NCBI GenBank assembly: GCA_037954015.1
Contig: CM075688.1
Coordinates: 97,292,749-97,356,748, forward strand
Reading direction: 5' to 3'
DNA length: 64,000 bases
DNA from: Psophocarpus tetragonolobus
Taxonomy: Eukaryota; Streptophyta; Magnoliopsida; Fabales; Fabaceae
Shown here: positions 13,546-25,305 of the stretch, in pieces
Layout of the letters: each line of letters opens with the position of its first letter
How positions within the stretch are numbered: the stretch's first letter is position 1
The notes under the pieces: generated by a model
The model's input: the letters and a program-made list of their open reading frames with translations, nothing else
What the model was told of the DNA's origin: nothing
The model's database searches: none
Program-made: the position numbers and the translations under genes

Positions 13546-15950
13546 TTTTTTAATGTTATAATATTTAATAATTTTTATATAAATTAAATTTAAATTATCT
13601 ATTTGTTAAATTATTTTATATTAACTTATACACCAAATTTTAGATAACTCAAATATTTATAATTATATACTTAATATTTCGTCTCGTTTATTACATGATA
13701 AAAATCTATGATATAAAGTATAAGTATAATATTTTTAAAAAACTAAATAGTTGTTCATAACATCTAATTAAAATAATATACATATAATAATCTTGAGAAA
13801 ATTTAATAATTATTTTACAAACCAATATTAAATATAGAAAAATATAATTTAAGAATGATGTAATGTTTACTTTTTGTTAAATAATTATAACATAAATTTT
13901 ATAAATTGTTATGTTGGTTTAGTACTTTTTGTAATGTCTGAATTTGAACAAATTAAGTTTAGGTTTGTTTAATATTATTTTTAAGAGCAAAAATTAATCA
14001 TAGTAATATCTTCTAAATTTTATCAAATTACATATTATTTTACTCTTTTTCATTTTTCTATACTAAACTTAACTCTCTTCTAAATTTAAAAGTATTACAA
14101 TACCACCCTTATATAGTTAGAAATATTGCACTAATACTGATTTCAAATTTTACTAGAATACTCCTTAAGAATGAGAATTTAATGATTAAAAAAAAGAGTA
14201 AGAAGTATTTGTATGATTACACAAAATTTTAAAATTACTGTTATAATTTGTTTTATTTTTATCTTATGTTGAATTGTTTTTATATTATATTATTTTTATG
14301 TAAAAAATATAAATTTATTATTTTTACGTATAAATAAAGTACACGTATAAATATAGATACATCCATGATGAATAAAGTTATGACTGCTTACACGGACATA
14401 ATGCTGTACACAATACTTCTGTTAAATGCAAATATAAAATTAAAGTAAGTACTGCTATACTCTATTCAAAGCCTATGATCGATAGACATTCCTTTTTAGT
14501 ATGGGCTTTCCACAATTTCTTATAAGTTGAATAATGACGTACATTGTATAGAAGTTAAAAGGCATGATTTAGGCTGTATATCACCATACATAACCAGTGT
14601 TCTCGTCGTCGCAACAATTTTATTTTATTTTATTTCATGCACCGACCACACTTTAGGCACATATTATGATTTTCACGAGCTGCACGAATATTTTTATAAA
14701 TCATTCATTTTTCAGAGTAAAACTAATGAAACGGAGAATCTGTTTTTTCTTTTGATGGTAGAGGCGGAGAGACTTTAATATTACTTTTTATTCATTTGTT
14801 AATTAAATGAGAAATGAGAAAACATTTAATTATTCTAGTTATTCTCTCACACAAAAACTTTTTTCATAAACTAAATATTTGTCTATTGCTATTTATTTAT
14901 TTATTTTTATCAATCATGTTATTTATCAGATTTTTATTTTACTCTTTTAGGTAATAATTAACATTAATTTTTATATATAATGTATTTTATTTTAAATTTG
15001 GGGAGGGACCATGACCTCTGCCAGTCCTTGTCCCTCCGCCCGATGATGACAGTAGTATTGAGGATGGTGACACTAGTGTTGATGACATATGGTGAGGACG
15101 ATGATATTGACTGTGGTGGCAATAACAATAAGGGTGGTGACAATGACGATAGTAGTGACGATTTGGGGCAATGTCACCACCACTGTCAATTCCCATCATC
15201 ATCACCACCACTGTCAGCTCCCACCATCACCACCGCCACCACAATTGCTACCACCACTCCCACTGTGAGCTTGTTTAATTAACACTTAAATCATCGTAAC
15301 CTTTTTCTCACTTGAGTTATATATATATACACAAAAAAAATAAATAGATATGTACACCTAAAAAATTACTTTTTAATTTTAAAATGACTAATGATTTAGT
15401 ATTAAAAAATCATATTGGTTGATGTTATTAAATTATAATGAAATATTAATTTTTGCTATAAATTTTGTCCAAAATAAATGACCTGATGAATCTAATCATA
15501 TCAAAAGTTCAAACCAACAAGATTAATTACTCAATAATTACAAGTGATAGATTTGTAAAAAAAATATGATTGAATGTTTTAATAAAATTATTTTAGTAAG
15601 TGATTTATTTATTGTTGTTCCTAAACGTATTAATTTTTTTTGGTGAATTCCTAAACGTATTAATAAAATTAAAACTTATAATAATATTTTTTAATTTTAA
15701 AATAATAAGATAGCCCAATCGAATTATGGTTGGGTTGAGTTACAAACTTAATACAAAATGAATCGATTAAAACAAATTAAATCATATGAAAAGTATCATA
15801 AATTTTATCTAATTCATCTGTGTACGTACTCCACCCTGGACCTAAGCTGTTCTTAACTTTAGTTTTGTCGTATTTGTCTTGCATTTTTTAAATTCCTTTT
15901 TTCATGCGCACATCTAATATTTTTTTAGGTTCATGATATACGGGTCAAGA
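13546..15950. other. AT-rich spacer upstream of the dioxygenase
   Basis: No supported gene. The stretch holds a trinucleotide-rich patch (listed separately) and otherwise AT-rich DNA. The frame at 14527-14778 matches no family I recognise. Confidence 0.5.
14996..15262. repeat. Low-complexity trinucleotide-rich patch (GAT/CAC-type)
   Basis: A GC-richer island in AT-rich DNA, built of imperfect 3-base repeats (gatgatgac, ggtggtgac, then caccaccactgtc and caccatcacc). Open frames exist on both strands (14980-15282 + and 14987-15211 -), but their Asp/Thr/His-rich products simply reflect the repeat. It opens with 'gggagggaccatgacctctgcc', which looks like a dispersed plant repeat. I do not call it a gene. 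Confidence 0.6.
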
Positions 15951-15962
15951 AAACTTTGCCCC

Positions 15963-15971
15963 CTATAAATA
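15963..15971 (+). promoter_or_regulatory. TATA box of the dioxygenase gene
   Basis: The sequence CTATAAATA lies about 85-90 bp before the start codon at 16055, in a suitable context (GCCCCCTATAAATACTGG). This predicts a transcription start near 16000 and a 5' leader of about 55-60 bases. Confidence 0.6.
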
Positions 15972-16054
15972 CTGGAAATTTAGAATGCTGGGTGTATAAA
16001 TATACTAACGAATACAGTGGGTGTTATAAGGTTGTGCATAATTAGAAGAACAAT

Positions 16055-19000
16055 ATGGGGTTCTCTGAATCAGCGTCGTTTGAACAAGCGTTGAATATTC
16101 AGGAGATCATAAAAAATCCACTAACTTCAGTTCCCCAACGCTATATTCAGCTACCCTATAATGAACCTTCAACTCTCCCAGATGAAAACTTGGGTCAAAC
16201 ACTCCCAACCATCAACCTAAACAGACTGATCCATGGAGAGGATACACAACTTGAGCTACAGAAATTGAACTCAGCTTGTAGGGATTGGGGTTTCTTCCAG
16301 GTTAACAAAATGTTATTCATTTTAGGTCGTTATAATTAATTATATCTTAAATTTCCTGACTAGTTTATTATATCTTCGATTTAATTTTTTCTTCTGAACG
16401 TATACTGCAGTTGGTAGGGCATGGAATAAGTCCACTAGTGCTGAAAAAGCTTAAAGATGAAGTTGAAGGATTCTTCATGCTCCCCTTGCAAGATAAGATG
16501 AAGTACAAGATAAGGCCGGGCGATGTTGAAGGCTACGGAACTTTGATTATATCAGATGATAAAAAACTTGATTGGGGTGATAGGCTATTCATGAGAGTCA
16601 ACCCTCTCAGTGCAAGAAAACCATATCTTTTGCCACAGCTTCCATCATCACTCAGGTACACGTTTAGAAAGAAATATTTTGACAAGTTACATTTGTACGT
16701 TTGGACATATGGAGGGAGAGAAAGTTTATCAAGAATGAAAACCCTTAAATTTTTATGAGAGAAATTAAATTCTTGCTTATAAGTTCTCTTTGTATCTTCC
16801 ATACATATTGATTGCTTGAACCTTTTTTTTCACAAACTATGTTAGTAGTTAATAAGTTAGTGAGGGATGATCACTAACCTATATTTTATACAGGAATATC
16901 TTAGAGTTATACATTGAGGAATTGCAAAATCTTGGAATGATACTTTTGGGTTTGGTGGGGAAAGTTCTCAAGATAGAGGAGAGGGAGTTGGAGGTGTTTG
17001 AGGATGGGGTACATAATCTGAGGATGACATACTACCCTCCATGCCCTCAACCAGAGTTAGTGATGGGCCTGTCTGCTCATTCTGATGCAGCAGGAATCAC
17101 CATTCTTAACCAATTAAATGGAGTCAACGGTCTGCAGATTAAGAAAAATGGGGTTTGGATTCCAGTGAATGTCATGTCAAATGCCCTTATTATCAACATT
17201 GGGGACATTATAGAGGTTTGTATGGATCTTCACCCTCTCTCTCATCATCCATTTTATTTCCTTTATACTAACATTTATATAATATTATTTTTCTATTTCT
17301 TTATATCATATCAATTTTTTATATTGTATTCCTTTTTAGTAAAAAAAAAAAAAACAAACTATTTTTGTCACTTTTATGTTTATACATTAAATGTTGGATT
17401 TTTTGAGAGATTGGATCTAGGTCTCAACATTTGAGAGAAGTCCAATTTGATACGCAAGTACTTTCCAAAATGTGTGGATCATATCTTTAAAATATACTTC
17501 TTCATTTTTATTTATTCTCTACGTGATCCTAATTAACAAATTTATTAGTATATTTTTTTAACCATATTGCTTACAAATTACAAAGTGGTGGATATTAGGT
17601 TTCCTGTCCTTTGACCAGGTCCTTATTTGGCGGAGAGATTTCATATTAATTAAAACTAACGTAAGTTGAGCGATTTGATGTTGATAGTTTAATGTAAGTC
17701 AAGTCAAATAACTTGCACTGAAACTGTATGCAATCCCATGTCTTTGAAGGGGAAAATAATCAATTACTCTATACATGTGGAGGTTGTTTGTGGTAGTTAG
17801 CATCTTCCATTTTTAATTTGGACAAAGCAATCAAAAGCTACACGTATTTATTATTTATTCTTTGTATTAATTAAACCCTACAGTTGATAGAAATGGCTTT
17901 GACATTGGTGATGTAGAACCGACACAACCCCCCACTAGGAACATAACTTGTATCATACCAACAAAGATAACGACAATTAAAAAATATAGGAATTTGTTTC
18001 TGCTACCACCCCACAGAGGGCACACCCACTTTGTAACCCACCAATAATCTGACGTCTCAGCAAATTGTCCCAAGTTGGCAGCCTGCCAACAACAACCTCC
18101 AAATTAAACATTACACTTTCTGAGAGATCCCGTTTGCCCAACAAAAGTCAAAGCTAACATTTATAATAATCCCTGAGACAAAGGATAACACCTTATAAGC
18201 AGAAGACATGACATATTTGCCTGATCCATCTGCAGACCAACTCCACTCATCCTTAACTCCCACCCTTAAAATTTACCCATTTTAAAGCATCAACTAGCCT
18301 AACAAAGAATTTCTCCTCCCACTCAAATAACCTATTTCTCCAATTCCACCTCCATTTTACCCCTCCTCTTTTAACTCTTTAAATGTGATATTTTTATGAG
18401 CTGCTATGTTAAACAATCTCTCAAATGACTCACTTAGACACTAGTCTCCTAACCATTTATCCCTCCAGAACATAACCTCCTCTCCATCCATCAATTTCTT
18501 TTTTACATGAATGGATCACCACCCTTGATGGTTATGGTCATCGATAGAGTGAAGATGTATCCACCATCTCCTGCATCGACTTCTCTAAACCACCCTACTC
18601 CTGTCTGAAAACTCATATTTAGACCACAACACCCAGGCTCACAACCCCCCACTTTCTATCTTTAATCTCAATTTCCATTTACCCATAAGAGCAAGATTAA
18701 ACACATGCACATTCTTAAGGCCTAAACCTCTCTCCTCCTTAGGCTTACACACATTCTCCCAAGCCACCCAGTTTACCTTTCTATAGTCTTCATTACCACC
18801 CCTATAAAAATTGCATAAACATACTTTCAAGACCAGAAATAATATGTGATGACACTTTGAAAAAAAACAAGAAATACAGGGGTAACATAGATAATACATA
18901 TTTAATAAGCGCTAACTCTCCCTACTAATGACAAGAGTTGATATTCCTACAAAGATAGCCTTCTACGCATTGCATCCAGCACAAGCTTCCACATAGCTTT

Positions 19001-22000
19001 GCTCCTTGGTCACCCCCTAATTAGCATACCTAAATATTTGAAAGGTATTTCCCCTTTGACAATTCAACAAATTTGATGCCCCTGCTACCCATTGTTCTGC
19101 CACATTAGCTCCAAAAAGTTGACTCTTATAAAAATTCACATTTCACCACTACCAATGAATCCCAATCCTTTTTTACAAACAAAATAGTATCATTTGCAAA
19201 CTGAAGGTGAGATATGCATAAGCTGTATTTTCCAATCTCATGCCCCATCCATAGATCTTTAAGAATTGTAGATTGAATCAATTGACTTAATCCTTCTGTT
19301 GCGATAAGAAAGAGAAACAAAGATACATGATAGCCTTGCCTTAAACCTCTCTCACTGCTAAATTCCTCTGTTGGGCTACCATTTAACAACATAGACATCC
19401 TTGCCAAATTCACACATTCCTTGATACAACTTATCCACTGTGATCCAAACCATATTTTTTTCATTACATCCCAAAGATACTACCAGCATACCAAATCATA
19501 TGTCTTTTCAAAGTCAACTTTTAACCGATCAAACCCTTCTTATGCCTTTTTGCATCCTCCACCACCTCATTAACGACTAAGATTCCATTCAAAATTTGTT
19601 GCCTTCCCACAAAAATAGATTGTGTCTTAGAAGTAATCAAAGGCATGATGTTTCTTATCCTAATAGCCAGCACCTCAGCAATCACCTTGTACAAACACCC
19701 ACAAGAGATATAGGTCGATAGTCTCCTAATTTTTTTAGAGTTCGGCTTCTTTGGTATCAGAGCAATAAACGACCTATTAGCCCTTTTCACTGTTTTGTTA
19801 TTTGAGTAGAATTCGTCAAACATAGTTAGAAAATTCTCTTTCAACATATTTTAGAATTCCTTAAAAAATATGGAATTAAACGCATCAGGCCTAGAATCTT
19901 ATTACTATCACATTCTCACACCGCATACCTTATTTCAATGTCTATTTGTGCCTTTTACTCAATGATTTGAACTACAATGTGCCCAACTTCAGTCTACACT
20001 ATACATTCTCTTGAAACTGATTTCTAAAATGCGCCTTCACCTTCTCTTTTAACTTTGCCACCTCTAGTACATTCTTACCCTCAAATTCTAGACTTAGAAC
20101 AACATTTCCCCGACTCCTTTTCACAATGGACCTATGAAAAAAATTATTATTGGCATCGCTTTCTCTTAGCCATTGAATTCAGGACTTTTAACGCATTAGA
20201 GAACACTTCCTTTCTTCCCAAACCTTTAAATCACCCAGCTTTTGCTTACAAATTTCCAAATCCTCCACTCCTAACCCGTCTTCTTCTTCCTTCAGATCCA
20301 ACTCATGAATTTTCGCTTTTGCCTCTAAAATCTGCTTATCAATGTCTACAAAAATCTCCTTATTCCAAAGTTTTAGCTTATCTCTTAATAGTTAAAATTT
20401 TTCTTTTAACGCAAACATTTTCCACCCCTGCACTTTTAATTTTTTCCATTACGTTTCCACAAATACTCTAAAATTGATATCATCAAACTAACAATTGAGA
20501 ACTTAAAAGGGTTTCGACACCTAATTTGCTCCCCCTTTTTTAACATAATTGGACAATGATCTGACATAGACCTTGGTAATCCCTATTGCTCCACCTCTCC
20601 CCAACTTTGCAAGATTTCCTCCAACACTAAGAACCTATCGAGCTTGTTCATGGTCCTACCATCATTACTCCATGTGAGCTTCCTCCCTAACAACTAAAGA
20701 ACAACCAACAATGCCCATTCAATAAATTCATTAAAAAGTTACATCTCTTCCACCCTAATATTCCAACCCTTCCCCTTTCTCTCCTTCTTGTATATGATGT
20801 AGTTGGAATCACCCATAACACACCAACTCTTTTCCAACCTATTCACCAAGCACAAAGTTAGTTCTCTCCAACAATCTTTTTTACCCTCAATGTCACAAGG
20901 AGAATACACGTTTATCATATATGTTATATGACTCTAACAATGCCATGTCCTTACCACCCCAACAAAATGAGCTCCCTCCAAACACTCTACCTTCGAGAAC
21001 TTTGATTGATTCCACAACTAATAAATCGCCTAAGCTACCATTAGGTGATCTATAACACCACCTTACCTCAACATTCCCCTATAATAATTCATAGAACACC
21101 TCTTTTAGCCATTCCATCTTTGTTTTTTGTAAACAAACAATCCTCAACTGTTGATCATTAATAATCCCTTGACCTCCCATTTCTTGATCCTTCTCCCCAA
21201 CCTCTCTATTGTTTATCGATATAACTTTCATGATAAAACCATAATCACCTCATCTCCCTTTGCTGTCCCATCTCTCCTTTCCATGTCCTCCAACCTATTA
21301 ATAATGCTTACATGGTTGTCACATAAAATTCCCAATGTTTGCCCACCTCCCAAATTCTAGCCACCATTCCCCCCTCATCTTTATCTTTTTCTCCCTTTTT
21401 ATAACCATATTCTCTGGTTTTATGACTTTTATATTTGCTTCATAAATAGCCCTAACCAGCAATTTCCCTTTCCCTGCTTCTGCCTTTTTCTTCATCCTTT
21501 TTCGTGACCTACCTCTCCTAACCACTGGCTTACCCCTTGATTTAATATCCTTCAATGAATCATTGACATACTGAATCTCAACTTCAACCATCTCCTATGT
21601 CTCCAATCCTCCCTACCACACCTCTAGTCACTTAGAATTTTCTTTACCCATAACGCCTAGGGGTTCCCTATACCCTTTAATCGAAATCAAGTTACTCATA
21701 CCTCTATTGTCTTTTTCCTTTCTACCATAGAAATCATGTGTGCTATGTGATTCTCCTTGTGTTGCCAATTTTGTGCCCACCTACACACAATTCATGAGTG
21801 TAATGCTAAACGTATATTCAAGATCAGATGCCGCTTAACCATCATCCAAGTGTTCCTTATACAAAACTTCTTTGAAAGCCACATTTTCCACCATTCCCCA
21901 CTCTACTTCGTTCCCTTCTTTTTTCCTATACTTGTGGTTCATGTCTCGTACATGGGTATCAACAATAAAAGCTTCCCTAATATTCTTTTCTTACCATTGA

Positions 22001-25000
22001 ATCATCAATCTTTGGACTTGAGCTATTTGAATCACTTATCATGCCTCTTACCCCATCAGTAAGCCTAACTCCATTCACCAAACCAGCTTGCAAATCTGTA
22101 TTAATTCCATGCTCACAAACCGCATGGTCACTTACTCCTTGCACCCCTCTAACACCTTCAGAAACTGGTTCAAAGCTCACCATTTGGAAAAAGTTCAACG
22201 TCTCTAGATTCACTGCATCAGCCTGCCCCATATCAAAACTTCTATTTTCCATCATATCTTTTAATAAAAAGGCCTTTTCCCCCGTTTCCAACCCAATTTC
22301 TAAAACTACCACACCCGTTTTGGTCTCTATAATGTCCGAGCTTAATACCATGCCTCCTTTACTTTTCGAACCCCCGTGTCCCTACCCCTCATTTGATCAA
22401 ACTTCACATCCTCCTTTAATTTCCATGTGCCTTCCCTTTCTTCTGTAACCACCAAATCCTCCTTCCTACCATAATCCACGTTGTTTCCCTCCACACTCAC
22501 TTCAACCTCCCTAACCATTCTAATAAATGATGGATTCGAAAGAGAATTCTCTTTCCTGTTTTTCACACCCTGAAAAAAGGAATTAGAGCCCGAACTGTTT
22601 TCTTCATTAGTATCCTCATCTTGAATAATTGTAACACCATCTTTCGAGATTTTTGCCACTAATTCTTTACAATTTGACGCATCAAATTCAGAATGTAAAT
22701 CTGTCATCAAAGCTTCATGTTCTGACCACTTTCGCAACCACCATTTTGTACCTTCATCTGAATTCTCTGAGCTATCTGGAAACATACCCTTTTGAAAATT
22801 AGAGACAAAGCCTACTGGTGCAAACATCTCCTTGACAATGCGGATTGAAAAAATTAATCCGTTAATCTGCACCTTGACACTTATATTAATCAAATTCCCA
22901 ACTGAGGTGCTAATCAAAACTTTGGCTACATCTAGTCGGAATGATGTGTTCTCATATCATCCATTAGTTAAAAGTTCCTTATTAACCCCATCACCAATTG
23001 GAAAAAAATTGCTCTACCAAGCTTGAATAGGTACTCCTTGAAGACGTACCCAGACCAAATGTTGACAAGCCACCTTAATAAGTTTCCATGACTCCACCTA
23101 AAAAAAAAGAGAATCCATAAATTCTTTAGAATCTTTGAACAATTCCTCTAACACTTGTTCTTCTTGAGGTTTAATTAAAACAACTTTCCATCCATAAGGA
23201 CTATCCTTGCATAAGTAATCCCTTCACTACTCAACTAATCCTATAAAGCGTACACAATTTTTGGGGATTTAAGGATCCCCACATAACAACCCTTCAGTTC
23301 ATGGATAACTTCCTTCTCCACCAGGAAAGATGACCCTTGCCAATCTAATCGTATTGCCACCAACATCCACCTTCTTACTCCACACCTTAGTTGACTCTTT
23401 ATTTTTTTTTTACAAATCCGAAATTAGCATTTCCTAAGCTTAGTCCTAACCTAGATCCTTCCTCACGTTGACGCCACACCCTACTATACCACTTAATTTT
23501 TTATGTGCAATGCAAATTTTTCTACACTACTACCAACAAGTTCATCGGTCGTATGTAGTAACCAATAAATATCGGGTTGATCCCATAGGGACTTGGATGA
23601 AACCTCATAAATATCAATGATTTCTAATTGTACAAACGAAGGGAAAGAAATTTAACTAATTACTGAACATGAAGTAAATAAATGCGGAAATAAATAAAAA
23701 GCAGTGGTTACAAGTATGAGATTAAGTTGGGTTTGATTTCATTGAACCATCCCTCAAGTACATAACTGAGCTCAAAACTCTCATTCATTACCCATGTTCC
23801 TATCACCCATAAAAATATCCTTAATACAGATCCCTCATAAGCAAGGAATTGAGTTATTTGATGATTAGAATATCGATCCCTCGCATAATCTAAAGTCAAA
23901 CAACTCGTATTAAGTAAAGGAGTTGAAGATGATTAATGAGTTTTACTCTTTCTCGAGCAGTAAAACCTATTGGGAGCTCTTCTCCTTTTATAAGTCAAAT
24001 TGCTTTCTCAAGCTCGTTCAACAAGTAAAACCCACAAAAGATAAAGAAAATAATGCACAAGGTAAAGAAGAACACCAACATTGAATAATAAACTTAGATT
24101 AAAGGGAAAAAAATACAAAGAGTGTAGACTTAGTTGCATAAAATCCCAATAAAATAATAACCTAATTAACCATCATGATGGATGAACATGGAGAATGGAC
24201 GAAGATGAGTCTGGAGCGTGCCTTAGGCCAGCAAGGTGTGTAAACCCCACAAGTTAGCTCCTAGGTTAGTTCCCCATTCTGAAGACGCACTCTCAACCTT
24301 TTATATTTTTTGTCAATTTGAAACACTAGCGCCCAACAGTCAAAAAGTGGCCCTCGACACCATAAGCTACTTAGACACTAAGTTGTCTTGAGCGTTGGGT
24401 GTGACAAAGATAGGCACTGGACGCTTGAAGTTCGACACAAATGGCTCTTGGGAACATGGGCGTTGGGCGCTCAAGCCCAAATGCAACACCAAATTTTTTT
24501 ATTTTTCTCAATCCTTTGGTCCTTTTCAAAACCTTACTCAAAACAGTTAAAAACAAAAAAATAAACATAAAATATGCATAAACTAAATCCAAAACCTAAA
24601 TTCCTAGAGAAATCTAATTTTAAGCAAAAATAGAGGAAAACAAGGTTTTAAATAAGAAAAAATTATTATAACTATTCTATTTTACCTATGTAAAAATATG
24701 TAATTCAAGCAGTTATCAATTTGGCAACCTTACTGCTCTCTCCCTCAATCCTCCCTGACCATTTGCTTTTCCCCCTCTTTGGAACCTCCGCACATTGACC
24801 CACAACTTGTATATCCTAATCCAAATAGAATTCAAATTTCTTTCCAAGACAAACACATTCGTCACCGAGCCAAATGTTACAAAACTGTTTCCCAAATTTG
24901 TTGACCTTTGTCAGGATAAAGACATCTCTCATCATTTCCCATTTGGAAAAAATGTTTCACATTGTAAACTTCCTATAAGTCTCCAAAAAATTGGTGAAAA

Positions 25001-25238
25001 AGAATGTTGATTATTGTGGTCCATGAACTGGCGATCTCTTCTTTTGTCCCTTCCTTGATCTCACCACAGTCCACCCTCTCCCTTCACTAGTCTTGTCCTC
25101 CTTACCCCTCATCTCCCTTCACCAGTCTAACACCTCTTAAATTTTAAGCAATTATCAAGAATGTGTTAAAAAAAAATTGTTTCAGAAAGTATGTTATTAG
25201 CATTTGCTATTAATCAGAAGTGATAATTAAATAAATTT

Positions 25239-25305
<67 letters not shown>

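Larger units (their letters stand above)
17840..25140 (-). mobile_element. LINE (L1-type), copy 2, near full-length but broken, inside dioxygenase intron 3
   Basis: Read on the minus strand from about 25140: an ORF1 start with an RRM-like segment (FFFTNF and VFI-TK-NK-GK near 25010-24860), interrupted by an LTR-like element at 23504-24718. ORF1 continues (22917-21977), followed by endonuclease (CLQETK near 21130; GDSNYI-like near 20800). Reverse transcriptase lies at about 19850-19120 (ALIPK-P, GCLYKVIAEVLA, GLRQGYH, FANDTILF). The post-RT region is 18899-18639 (AWENVCKPKEERGLGLKN), and an A-rich 3' end is near 17880-17845. About 6.1 kb without the nested insert, typical for a plant L1. Stops and frameshifts make it inactive. 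Antisense to the host gene. The 3' flank aagcaatcaaaag (17825-17837) resembles aagcaattatcaag (25146-25159), a possible target duplication. Confidence 0.85.

Noticed and set aside
14980..15282. 100-codon open frame rich in Asp, Asn, Thr and His
   Set aside because: It is built of imperfect trinucleotide repeats and is open on both strands. There is no domain, no splice context and no promoter beyond chance.
16533..16802. Minus-strand 89-codon frame over dioxygenase exon 2
   Set aside because: Shadow of the real exon on the plus strand, with no family match.
21757..22448. Plus-strand frames of 101 and 135 codons in the LINE
   Set aside because: They are antisense to LINE ORF1, and the Ser/Pro/Thr-rich products reflect the complementary strand.
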